A model generated the notes under the pieces. The model was not told the DNA's origin. It did no database searches and worked only from the letters and a program-made list of their open reading frames with translations. From Hymenobacter sp. ISL-91 (GTDB lineage Bacteria > Bacteroidota > Bacteroidia > Cytophagales > Hymenobacteraceae), in NCBI RefSeq assembly GCF_018613725.1, contig NZ_JAGGPS010000010.1, forward strand, positions 101,493 to 165,492: 64,000 nt of DNA, read 5' to 3'. Position numbers and translations under genes: made by a program. Shown here one piece after another: positions 45,710 through 54,789 of the stretch (the stretch's first letter is position 1; each line of letters begins with the position of its first letter).

Positions 45710-46118
45710 AGAATATCCGGTGGCAGCTGGCTCGATGCTGGCGGGCGTTGTGCAGCAGCGCTGCCCGCGTTGCCGCCGTGGCCCACTGTTCACGCATTCG
45801 GCCCTCAACTTGGCCCATTTCACCGAAATGCCCGCCCAGTGTCCGGTATGTGGCCAGGCCTACGAACCCGAGCCGGGTTTCTACTGGGGCGCCATGTACA
45901 TCAGTTTTGGCTTCTCGACGGGTATGATGCTTGTGATTGGCGCGCTGGTATACTACCTACTCGGCGACCCCGATACGTGGGTGTACGTTACGGCCGTAGC
46001 AGTGGTAGCCGTGCTGATGACGCCTTTTAACCTGCGTTACTCCCGTACACTGATGCTCTATCTGTTTGGTGGTGTGGAGTATAACCCGGGCTATGCTGAG
46101 GCCGGCCCGGGCCGCTAG
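45699..46118 (+). CDS. DUF983 family protein
   Basis: 139 residues; DUF983 proteins are small membrane proteins often found with cox genes in Bacteroidota. A four-cysteine zinc-ribbon-like N-terminus (CPRCRRGPLF and CPVCGQAYEPEPGFYWGAMY) is followed by two membrane segments. The ATG at 45699 overlaps the preceding gene by 11 bp; the longer frame from 45633 is unlikely. Last gene of the respiratory cluster, followed by a terminator. Confidence 0.92.
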   Translation: MAYKEYPVAAGSMLAGVVQQRCPRCRRGPLFTHSALNLAHFTEMPAQCPVCGQAYEPEPGFYWGAMYISFGFSTGMMLVIGALVYYLLGDPDTWVYVTAVAVVAVLMTPFNLRYSRTLMLYLFGGVEYNPGYAEAGPGR

Positions 46119-46153
46119 CGGTACAGTTACTGCCGGCAAAACCGTTAAACTAT

Positions 46154-46180
46154 ACGCCGCCTTCGGGGGGCGTTTTTTTT
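46154..46180 (+). terminator. Terminator of the respiratory locus
   Basis: ACGCCGCC (46154-46161) and GGGGGCGT (46166-46173) pair around a TTCG loop with one G-G mismatch, followed by T8. Confidence 0.9.
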
Positions 46181-46228
46181 GGCCCTAAGGTTGTAGGTTT
46201 ACTGCACTACCTTACTTATGGTAACTGT

Positions 46229-49200
46229 TTGAAACTTCGTCGTAATCTTCCGCGCTGGCTGCTGTTGCTGGCAACGCTGTGCTTTGTGGGGGCGTACGCG
46301 AGCAACCGCTACGGCCAAGACCCCAAGCTGATACTGCAGGCCTCGGCTACCCGGCTACAGGAGGTGTTGATGGAAGCCGAGATGACGGGCGAGCGGGAGT
46401 CGACGGATGTACTGCAGCGCCTGGCTACCGACCGGGTGGACTTCCGCAGCCTGACGAGCCACACGACCTATCCGACGTTCGTGTTCCGCAACGAGCAGCT
46501 GCTGTATTGGTCCGACCACGCGGTGCGCCCTGATGTGGAGCAGGCCACCCAACGTTACCACGAGCGGCTGCTGGAAACCCGGTTCGGTAAGTTTCTGGTG
46601 CTGCGCCACGCCGAGGGGCCGTACGTGCTGCTAACGTACATCCCGCTCGAAATCAATTACGGCATCAGTAACCGCTACCTGCGCGACGGCAACGGCCAGG
46701 GTATTTTCCAGGGCCTGAGCGTGCGGCTGGTGGTAGAGAAAACCGATACGGGCCGCCCCCGGGTGGTATCGAACGAGGGCAACTACCTGTTTTCGGTGGA
46801 AAGCCTGCAGGCCGATGCCATTACGGGCAAATACCTGCCGCTGGCGCTGCTGCTGCTGGGCGTAGGCGCCTACGTGGCGGCTTGGCTGCTATGGGCCCGC
46901 CGGCAGTTTGCCCGGGGCCAGGCATTGGCCGGCGTATTGCTGGTACTGTTGCCGGTGCTGGCCCTGCGCGCAGTCATGCTGCAGCTAAGTCTGCCGTTTT
47001 CGCTGCTGGAGTTCCGGCTCTTCGATCCGCGGGTGTACGCCGCCTCCTGGCTTTCTCCTTCGTTGGGCGACTTGCTGCTGAACGCGCTGCTGCTCGCCGG
47101 AGCCGCCTGGTACGGGCTGCGGCTGTTTCGGCGCTACGGCCTGCCGCGCCGGGTAGAGCGGCTGCACCGCTGGCAGCTGCGCGTGGCGTTGGGTACCGGC
47201 GCGGTGCTGGGCTTCTATGGGCTGCTGGAACTGCTCTACGATTTTTACAGCAGCAGCTTCAGCAACTCGCAACTGTTGCTCGATATCACCCAGGACATTC
47301 AGGTGAGCCCGTTTAAGGTAGTACTGGGTCTGGCTATTGTGCTGCATACCGGCAGCTACGTGGTAGGCTTTTATCTTTTGTCGCAGGTGTTTGTGCGGGT
47401 GGTGCGGCCTTCCACGCGCTACCTAGGAGCGGGGCTGCTGTTGCTTTCGGCCGTGGTGTTTCTGGCGGCTGGCCTGGGTCTACAACTGGTACACAGTACG
47501 CTGCTGGGGTTCACTCTCGCCTTTTTTCTGGGACTTCGGCTCACAGGGCTGGTGCCGGCCGCTGCTGCGCTGCCCTACCAGGTATACCTGTTTGTGTTTG
47601 TGCTGCTGGGCCTCAGCTCGGCTGTGGGGGCGTTGGCCCTCTACGAGCATTTCAACCGTCAACTCACGCTCAACAAGCAAAGTCTGTCTTCCAACCTACT
47701 AACTGACAACGATTTGCAGGGTGAATACCTGCTAGTGGAGCGCGGTGGTGAAATGGCCCGCGACCCAGTACTGCGCACGATGCTGGCCAGCCCCTTTGTC
47801 AATCTCGACCTCATCAAGCAAAAGGTAGTAAAGTACTACCTGCGCGACTACTTCGACAAGTATGAGGTGCGGGTGCTGCTGTTCCGGCCCGAGGGGCGGG
47901 GCGTGGCCATTGGGGGCAACCTGCAAACGACCCGCGACTATCTGCTGCGCAACGCCAGCCCCACCGACTACCCCAACATCTACCTGGTGCGCGACGGCAA
48001 CCGCGCCTTCGATTCGCGGCGCTACGTAGCCTTTATTGCCGTGCCCGCCCCCGAGCCTGAGCAGGGCAACAGCACGATTGCGCTGGAATTGACGCTGAAA
48101 AAGCTGACGGCTAATAGCGTAGTGCCCGAGCTACTGGTCGATCAGAAATTCTTTCAACCCCAGCTGGGTACCGACCTGAGCTATGCGGGCTTCGAGAAAA
48201 ACCAATTGGTGTACAGCGAAGGCGACTTCGATTACGTCAACGAGTTGCTGCCCCGCCTCTTTGATGATCCGCGCCTGTACACCACGGGCCTCGTGCTGAA
48301 TGGCTACCACCACCTGGCCGTGCGCGGGACCGGTAAATCCGACCGGCTAGTGGTTGTCACGACGGCCACGTACTCATTTACGGGCTGGCTGGCTAATTTC
48401 TCGTTTCTATTCCTGCTCTACAGCTTCTGCTGGTTGCTGCTGATGGGGGCTGTGCTGCTGGCCCGTGGGCGCTACCGTTCCATGCTGCGCACAAATTTCA
48501 GTACCAAAATTCAGGTGTTTCTGAACCTGGGCGTGCTGGTGCCGCTGGTGGTGGTAAGTGCCGCCATTGCCGGCCAGGTAACCAGCTCGTACAAGCGCGA
48601 CCTGCTTCGCTCGTACCTGCGCCGGGGCCAGGCGGTGCAGGAAAACCTGCTGAAAAACCGCGCCCTGCTGGCCGAAGATGCCAACCGGGCCGACCTCGTG
48701 GAACTGGCCGAAAACGTAGCCTCGCTCACCGAAACCGACCTCAACCTATACGACGCCCGCGGCGAACTGCTCGTGAGCAGCCAGCCGCTTATTTTTGAGG
48801 CCAGCCTGCTGAGTACCCTTATGAACCCGCGGGCCATCACGGAGCTCAGCGAAGACGGGCAGCCCCGGGCCCTGCTTACGGAGCAGGCCGGTACCCTCTC
48901 GTTCAACGCGCTGTACCTGCCGTTGCGCTCCAGCGTGGTGCAGGATGGCCGCCCCGGGCCGGTACTCGGCTACGTGGGCATCCCGTTTTTCGATTCGGAG
49001 AAGGACCTCGACAACAAGCTGACGGAGCTGGTGAGCACCGTGCTCAACATCTTCACACTCATGTTTATCCTGTTTCTGGGGCTGGCCTTCCTGGCTTCGC
49101 GCCTGCTAACGGAGCCACTCAAGCTGCTGACTGAAAAACTGCGCCAAACCACGCTCACGGGCCAGAACGAGATGCTGGCCTACGAGTCGGAGGACGAAAT

Positions 49201-49975
49201 TGGGCTGCTGGTGCGCGAGTACAACCAGATGCTGCTGAAGCTGGACGAGAGCAAGGAGGAGCTGGCCATTCAGGAGAAGGAAGCCGCCTGGCGCGAAATG
49301 GCCCGGCAGGTAGCCCACGAAATCAAGAACCCGCTCACGCCCATGAAGCTGAGTTTGCAATTCTTGCAGCGTGCCATTCAGGACCGGCGCCCCAACCTGG
49401 AGGAGCTGCTTACCAAAGTTTCGCAAACGCTTATCACTCAGATTGATGTGCTGACCGATATTGCCACCTCGTTCAGCAATTTTACCAACCTGCCTGCCAT
49501 GCGCCCCGAGCGGCTCGACGTGGTGCCTATTCTGCGCCGTTGCGTGCACCTGCACCAAAGCCGGCCCGGCGGGGGCGGTATCCGCCTCGCGCTGCCGCCC
49601 GTTACGGCCCCCGATCAGTATGTGGTGTTTGCCGACGAAAGCCTGCTGGTGCGCACATTCAATAACCTGCTTATAAACGCGTTGCAGTCGGTGCCGGAGG
49701 GGCGTACTCCCGAGGTGGTGGCTATTCTGGAGCCCTTAGGCGACGAGCCGGGCCAGGGGCGGGTGCGCATCTGCATTGCCGACAACGGCACTGGCATTGC
49801 CGCTGAGGTACAGCCCCAGATATTTGTCCCCAACTTCACGACCAAGGAAACCGGCTCGGGTATTGGGCTGGCCGTGGCCCGGCGCGGTATCGAAAGTGCC
49901 GGTGGCCACATCTGGTTTGAAACCGAGGAAGGCGTAGGCACCCGCTTTTATATTGAACTGCCGTTGGCGGGGTAG
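46229..49975 (+). CDS. Large NtrY-like sensor histidine kinase
   Basis: 1248 residues. N-terminal membrane segment (about 9-27), an outside domain (about 28-200), a block of about eight to nine membrane helices (about 205-470), another soluble region (about 480-735), a further helix (about 745-765), and a second transmembrane/extracellular unit ending near 960. Then come a HAMP-like segment (SRLLTEPLKLLTEKL), a HisKA domain with VAHEIKNPLTPMKLSLQFLQ (phospho-acceptor His1030), and an HATPase domain with FNNLLINALQS, ICIADNGTGI and GSGIGLAVARRGIE. This NtrY-like plan senses envelope or metabolic conditions. No response regulator is adjacent. The start is a TTG at 46229; no ATG precedes the first membrane segment. 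Confidence 0.9.
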   Translation: MKLRRNLPRWLLLLATLCFVGAYASNRYGQDPKLILQASATRLQEVLMEAEMTGERESTDVLQRLATDRVDFRSLTSHTTYPTFVFRNEQLLYWSDHAVRPDVEQATQRYHERLLETRFGKFLVLRHAEGPYVLLTYIPLEINYGISNRYLRDGNGQGIFQGLSVRLVVEKTDTGRPRVVSNEGNYLFSVESLQADAITGKYLPLALLLLGVGAYVAAWLLWARRQFARGQALAGVLLVLLPVLALRAVMLQLSLPFSLLEFRLFDPRVYAASWLSPSLGDLLLNALLLAGAAWYGLRLFRRYGLPRRVERLHRWQLRVALGTGAVLGFYGLLELLYDFYSSSFSNSQLLLDITQDIQVSPFKVVLGLAIVLHTGSYVVGFYLLSQVFVRVVRPSTRYLGAGLLLLSAVVFLAAGLGLQLVHSTLLGFTLAFFLGLRLTGLVPAAAALPYQVYLFVFVLLGLSSAVGALALYEHFNRQLTLNKQSLSSNLLTDNDLQGEYLLVERGGEMARDPVLRTMLASPFVNLDLIKQKVVKYYLRDYFDKYEVRVLLFRPEGRGVAIGGNLQTTRDYLLRNASPTDYPNIYLVRDGNRAFDSRRYVAFIAVPAPEPEQGNSTIALELTLKKLTANSVVPELLVDQKFFQPQLGTDLSYAGFEKNQLVYSEGDFDYVNELLPRLFDDPRLYTTGLVLNGYHHLAVRGTGKSDRLVVVTTATYSFTGWLANFSFLFLLYSFCWLLLMGAVLLARGRYRSMLRTNFSTKIQVFLNLGVLVPLVVVSAAIAGQVTSSYKRDLLRSYLRRGQAVQENLLKNRALLAEDANRADLVELAENVASLTETDLNLYDARGELLVSSQPLIFEASLLSTLMNPRAITELSEDGQPRALLTEQAGTLSFNALYLPLRSSVVQDGRPGPVLGYVGIPFFDSEKDLDNKLTELVSTVLNIFTLMFILFLGLAFLASRLLTEPLKLLTEKLRQTTLTGQNEMLAYESEDEIGLLVREYNQMLLKLDESKEELAIQEKEAAWREMARQVAHEIKNPLTPMKLSLQFLQRAIQDRRPNLEELLTKVSQTLITQIDVLTDIATSFSNFTNLPAMRPERLDVVPILRRCVHLHQSRPGGGGIRLALPPVTAPDQYVVFADESLLVRTFNNLLINALQSVPEGRTPEVVAILEPLGDEPGQGRVRICIADNGTGIAAEVQPQIFVPNFTTKETGSGIGLAVARRGIESAGGHIWFETEEGVGTRFYIELPLAG

Positions 49976-50132
49976 GGGATGCGGAAAGTGAAAAACAGGG
50001 CTGGCGCTGCCGACCTGCGCTGCGGCGGGAGCAAATCGGCAGTAGCTACGGATTTTATCCGCATTGGCAGACGTTGCCCTTCGACTCGGCGTTAAGTAAG
50101 TAATAGCTGCGCAGAAAAATCCTCTGGAATGG
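49976..50132. other. Intergenic region between kinase and barrel protein
   Basis: 157 bp without a clear promoter, hairpin or repeat. The downstream barrel gene may still be transcribed from here or by read-through from the kinase gene. Confidence 0.35.
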
Positions 50133-53100
50133 ATGACCTCTAATCCTGCATTAGCATGTGCCAACGCTACCGGCCGCCTGTGGAGGTTGCTGCTGGCATT
50201 GCTGTGGCTGCTGTTGCCGGCTGCCGCGCTGGCCCAGCAGCGCCCGGCAGTGCCCGCCGCTACCACCCCCGATGCGCCCCCCAGTACCCAACGTTGCGTG
50301 TGGGTGCGGCTGGCCGTAAAGGGGGATACTACGCTGTTTAGTCTGCCCGATACGCTGACCGTGGTGCCGGCCTCCGTGAGCCTGAACGGCCGCTCGGTGG
50401 CCTACGACCCTGTTACCAACCGCTACCGCTACGTGCGGCCCAGTTCGCGCTTCCCCAACCCCGAGCCCGGCCGGCCCGATATTGTGCTGCCGCCCGCCGG
50501 GCCCGACTCGGTGCGGGTGTGCTACCGAGTGCTGCCGCTGCGGCTGGCCGAACCCCGCTTCCGGCGGCCCCGCAGCCTGCTCGATACGCTCGAGCTGTGG
50601 CGGCGGCCGGCGTTCGGTGTGCAGGATTTCTCGGTGAAGGAGCAGATCCTGAGCACGCCGGGCATCAACAAAACCGGTAATCTGTCGCGGGGCGTCTCGT
50701 TTGGTAATGCCCAGAACGTGTTCGTCAACTCCTCGCTCAACCTGCAGCTCGAAGGCAAGCTGACCGACAATATTGACCTGACGGCGGCCATATCCGACCA
50801 GAATGTGCCCTTTCAGCCCGAGGGTAACACCCAGCAGCTCCAGGAGTTCGACCGGATTTACATCACCCTCACCAACCCACGCTGGAGCCTGACGGCCGGC
50901 GACGTGGTGCTGCGCAACAAGCCCGATTACTTCTTGCGCTACTATAAAAACATCCAGGGCGGGGCCGGCGAGGTGAATTTCGGGCAGCTGCCGGCCGGCG
51001 GTTTCGGCGGCGGGGCCGGGGCGGGCATCAGCAACCAGCAGCTGTTCCAGTACCCCAACGCGGCGGGTGGCAGCACCGGCACCTTTATTACGAGCCCGAC
51101 TACCGTGCCTCCGGCTGCCGGCTCGGGCCAGCAACAGCCCGGCCTCAATCCAGCCGGCACCCCTGACCCCTACGCGCCGCGGGACGGGACCCTGACGCCC
51201 AACGGCATCGGCCCCAACGCAGCCAGCCAGAGCCAGAGCGTAACCACGCGCCGGGAAGCCGGAGCGCGGCAGCCGCTGCTGTCGGTGGCCAAGGGCGAGG
51301 CATTTGCCACTACCTCGGTGGCGGCGGGCGGGGCCAAGGGCAAGTTTGCCAGCATCGATATTGCGCCTCTGGAGAACGTGCAGGGGCCGTACCGACTGCG
51401 CGGGCCCAACGGCGAGCAGTTCATCATCGTGCTGGCCAACTCCGAGCGCGTGTACCTCGATGGCCGGCTGCTGGTGCGCGGGTTCGATGCCGACTACATC
51501 ATCGACTACAACCAGGCCGAGCTCACGTTTTCGCCCCGCCACCTCATCACCAGCAACACCCGTATCAAGGTCGATTACGAGTATTCCGACTTCAACTACG
51601 CCCGCTCGCTGGTGCAGGCCAGCCACTACCAGCAGCTGGGCCGCCTGCAGGTGCACGCCAACTTCTACCGCGAAGCCGACAACCCCGACAACTCGCCCAA
51701 CCTCACCCTCAACGACGGCCAGAAGGCCCTACTGCGCCGCAGCGGCAACGTGAGCCGCGTAACGGCTCCCGGCGACACGCTCGTGCCCTACGACCGGCGC
51801 CAGATTCAGTACCGCCGCGAAACGCTGCCCGACCCCGCCACGGGCCTGCCCACCCGCGTGTTCGTGTATCCGCCGCTCGATACGCTGGCGCTGGTGTACA
51901 ATGTGCAGTTTACCAACCTGGGGCCCGGCCGCGGCTCGTACAACCTGGGCACCACGCCCGGAGAGGCCAACGCCAACGGCCGCGTGTACACTTTCGTGGG
52001 TACCAACCGCGGCAGCTACGAGCCGGTGCGGGTGCTGCCCACGCCGCTCAAAAAGCAACTGCTAACGGTAGGCACCAGCTACGCCCTCGACTCAACGGCC
52101 ACCGTGTTCGTGGATTTGGCTTCCTCGGAGCTGGAGCTGAACCGTTTTGCCAACGAGGGCGAGAAAGGCCAGGCCATGCGGGTGGGCTACGTGGTGCAGA
52201 ACCGCGCCGTAAACCTGCCGGGCCTCACGGGCTACCGGCTGCGCAGCAACGTCGATTACGAGTACACCAGCCGCCGCTTCACGCCCATCGACCGGTACCG
52301 CGACATTGAGTTTGACCGCAACTGGAGCACCGATAACACGCTCATCAGCAACAACCAGACGCCCCGCGAAGAAAACATCTTTAATGCCGGCCTGGGGCTG
52401 ATAAAGGATGCCAATAATGCCCTGGGCTACCGCCTGAGCCGCCGCTACCGGGCCGGCGAGGTGAGCGGCGTGCAGCACTGGCTCGATGCTGCCCACCAGT
52501 TTGGCCGCCTGCAGCTGCGGGGCAACCTGTTTCTGCTGAACTCGGAAGCTGGCCGGCGCGAATCGCGCTGGGCCCGGGGCGAGGCGGCCGCCCGCTACGT
52601 GGGCGGCGCCCTGGAGCCCGGCTACGCCTACCGCTTCGACAAAAACCGGGTGGCCCGCCCCGCTGGCGACTCGCTCACGTCGGCCAACTACTACGACGAG
52701 CACGCGCTGTTTGTGCAGAGCCGCGACACGGCCCGCATTAAGTTTCGGGCTGATTATAGCTTTCGCCGCGACCAGACGCCTAACATCGACCGCACGGAGC
52801 TGCGCGAGCGGGGCCGGGCCCACACCTGGCAGGCTACGCTCAACTCGCACCTGAGTGCCACCCAAGACCTCAATATCCTGGCCACCTACCGCGACCTGAG
52901 CGCCCGCGACACCGTGGGCCAGTCGCGCCCCGGCGCCCCCGCGCCCGGCTTCGTGCGCGACCGGACGGTGCTGGGCAAGCTCGACTGGAACGCTAGCTTC
53001 TGGCAGAACACGCTGCGCTCGGAGCTGAGCTACGCCGTGGCCACCGGCCGCGAGCTGCGCCGCGACTTCGCCTACCTGGCAGTGCCCAACGGCCAGGGCA

Positions 53101-54077
53101 CCCACTACTGGAACGATTTGGACGGCGACGGCTTGCAGCAGAAAAACGAGTTTTTCGAGGCCCAGACGCCCGACGCGCAGTTCCGCACCTACATCAAGGT
53201 GTTTCTGCCCACCGACGACTACCTGCCCGCCTTCACCAACCGCTTCAGCTACCGCCTCACGCTCTCGGCTCCGCGCGAGTGGCGCGAGGCTAGCGGCTGG
53301 CGCGAGCTGCTGGGCCGCTTCAGCACGCTCACCACCGTCACGCTCGACCGCAAAAGCACCGAAAATACGCTTAACGCCCGCCTCAACCCCTTCGCCTTTC
53401 AGACTGATGATGCGCTGCTGCTGAGCCTCAACAAGCTGCTGCGCAACACGCTGTACTTCAACCGCTCGAACCCCATTTTCGGGGCCGAGTTCACGGTGCA
53501 GCAAACCCAGCAGAAAGTGCTGCTGACGCAGGGATTCGACACGCGCAACCTGGCCAGCCAGAACCTGCTGCTGCGCCGCACGCTGGCCCGCTCGTTCACG
53601 GGCCGGCTCAACGGCACCCGCGCCATCCGCGAAAACCAATCCAGCTACCTGGAAACGCGCAATTTCCGGGTCGAGCAGTACGAGCTGGCGCCCGAAGTAA
53701 GCTACCAGCCGTCCACCGTCTGGCGCTTCACCACCACCTACCTGTTCAGCACCAAGCGCAACCTGGCCGGCTCCGATGTGGGCACGAAGGGCACCTTCCA
53801 CGAACTGGGCCTCGAAACCCGCATCAGTCAGGTGGGCAAGCGTACTGTGTCAGCCACCGGGCGCTACGTAGGCGTAGGCTTCACGGGCAACCAGCTGAGC
53901 CTTGTGGGCCTGGAAATTCTCAATGCCCTGCGGCCCGGCACCAACTTCACCTGGAACCTGAACCTGGAGCAGCGCCTAAGCAACGGCCTCAACATCACGC
54001 TGGCCTACGACGGCCGCAAGCCTCAGGGCCTAAGCGCCATCCACACCGGCCGCATGCAGGTGGCGGTGCTGTTTTAG
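50133..54077 (+). CDS. Very large outer-membrane beta-barrel-like protein
   Basis: 1314 residues. Signal peptide (about 16-35, LLLALLWLLLPAAALAQQ) then an all-beta sequence. From about residue 165 (KEQILSTPGINKTGNLSRGV) alternating polar/hydrophobic strands continue to the C-terminus (MQVAVLF), ending in a hydrophobic residue pair as outer-membrane barrels do. Residues about 288-385 form a Gly/Pro/Ser/Gln-rich insertion that may be a surface loop. No plug or TonB box was recognised, so the barrel class is not known; similar large proteins without a name occur in Cytophagales. Transport or secretion function not known. Confidence 0.75.
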   Translation: MTSNPALACANATGRLWRLLLALLWLLLPAAALAQQRPAVPAATTPDAPPSTQRCVWVRLAVKGDTTLFSLPDTLTVVPASVSLNGRSVAYDPVTNRYRYVRPSSRFPNPEPGRPDIVLPPAGPDSVRVCYRVLPLRLAEPRFRRPRSLLDTLELWRRPAFGVQDFSVKEQILSTPGINKTGNLSRGVSFGNAQNVFVNSSLNLQLEGKLTDNIDLTAAISDQNVPFQPEGNTQQLQEFDRIYITLTNPRWSLTAGDVVLRNKPDYFLRYYKNIQGGAGEVNFGQLPAGGFGGGAGAGISNQQLFQYPNAAGGSTGTFITSPTTVPPAAGSGQQQPGLNPAGTPDPYAPRDGTLTPNGIGPNAASQSQSVTTRREAGARQPLLSVAKGEAFATTSVAAGGAKGKFASIDIAPLENVQGPYRLRGPNGEQFIIVLANSERVYLDGRLLVRGFDADYIIDYNQAELTFSPRHLITSNTRIKVDYEYSDFNYARSLVQASHYQQLGRLQVHANFYREADNPDNSPNLTLNDGQKALLRRSGNVSRVTAPGDTLVPYDRRQIQYRRETLPDPATGLPTRVFVYPPLDTLALVYNVQFTNLGPGRGSYNLGTTPGEANANGRVYTFVGTNRGSYEPVRVLPTPLKKQLLTVGTSYALDSTATVFVDLASSELELNRFANEGEKGQAMRVGYVVQNRAVNLPGLTGYRLRSNVDYEYTSRRFTPIDRYRDIEFDRNWSTDNTLISNNQTPREENIFNAGLGLIKDANNALGYRLSRRYRAGEVSGVQHWLDAAHQFGRLQLRGNLFLLNSEAGRRESRWARGEAAARYVGGALEPGYAYRFDKNRVARPAGDSLTSANYYDEHALFVQSRDTARIKFRADYSFRRDQTPNIDRTELRERGRAHTWQATLNSHLSATQDLNILATYRDLSARDTVGQSRPGAPAPGFVRDRTVLGKLDWNASFWQNTLRSELSYAVATGRELRRDFAYLAVPNGQGTHYWNDLDGDGLQQKNEFFEAQTPDAQFRTYIKVFLPTDDYLPAFTNRFSYRLTLSAPREWREASGWRELLGRFSTLTTVTLDRKSTENTLNARLNPFAFQTDDALLLSLNKLLRNTLYFNRSNPIFGAEFTVQQTQQKVLLTQGFDTRNLASQNLLLRRTLARSFTGRLNGTRAIRENQSSYLETRNFRVEQYELAPEVSYQPSTVWRFTTTYLFSTKRNLAGSDVGTKGTFHELGLETRISQVGKRTVSATGRYVGVGFTGNQLSLVGLEILNALRPGTNFTWNLNLEQRLSNGLNITLAYDGRKPQGLSAIHTGRMQVAVLF

Positions 54078-54103
54078 GATGAATTATAGAACCTCGCACT
54101 CTT

Positions 54104-54778
54104 ATGGATTACAACAAATTAAACGGCTGGGCCAGACGAGCATTCTTCCTACTCATGTTCACTATTTTAACACAATGTCGGCCAGACGTGAGATTGGAAC
54201 AGCCGGTTCAAACTCAAACAGCGAGTGATACTCTTGATATAACTGCTTTTAATGTCGAACACGAAATAAAAAGTCCTGAATTAGCAGACTGGGTCGTATT
54301 TGAAATTGGTCAAGAAATTATATGCGCTCCTTATGGTTGGAAGGCTCAACCTAGAGAACATGAACTTGCTCTTTTGCCACCTAATAGCAGGGATAGTATA
54401 GAACGTATAACATTCGCTAGAATTCAAAAAGATATTGACTCGCTCGATTACAATGCTTTTGCTCGCGGAATAAGTAAAAAAGCCTTTGATGGGTTTGCTG
54501 TTCAAGGTGCTGATACATTGAAACAGCTAATTTTTCAACATGATTTTGCATATGAACGAAACATTGAATTTACTTATAATGCAATGGCCTACAAAGGCTA
54601 TTGCATAGTTTACGTTGATGATAGATTTATTTATAAGTATCAAATTGCATTATCAAATGATAGATTGAATAAATGCAAAGGTGATTTGTTTAAAGATATT
54701 ATTGGTAATTTGCAAATTAATAAAAAATATATTATGAGAAATGAAAATCCGTTAAAGCAACTGATATTCATTGATTAA
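54104..54778 (+). CDS. AT-rich putative lipoprotein of unknown function
   Basis: 224 residues. The N-terminus (RRAFFLLMFTILTQC) resembles a lipoprotein signal with Cys25, but Gln before it is unusual. The rest is a soluble alpha/beta sequence with an aromatic pattern (YKGYCIVYVDDRFIYKYQI). Base composition is strikingly different: the line 54601-54660 has 14 G+C of 60, while 53941-54000 has 35 of 60. Codons are A/T-ending. This suggests recent acquisition. No family recognised. It sits 26 bp after the barrel gene and ends 11 bp before the convergent GH20 gene. Confidence 0.68.
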   Translation: MDYNKLNGWARRAFFLLMFTILTQCRPDVRLEQPVQTQTASDTLDITAFNVEHEIKSPELADWVVFEIGQEIICAPYGWKAQPREHELALLPPNSRDSIERITFARIQKDIDSLDYNAFARGISKKAFDGFAVQGADTLKQLIFQHDFAYERNIEFTYNAMAYKGYCIVYVDDRFIYKYQIALSNDRLNKCKGDLFKDIIGNLQINKKYIMRNENPLKQLIFID

Positions 54779-54789
54779 ACTAAGTTTAA

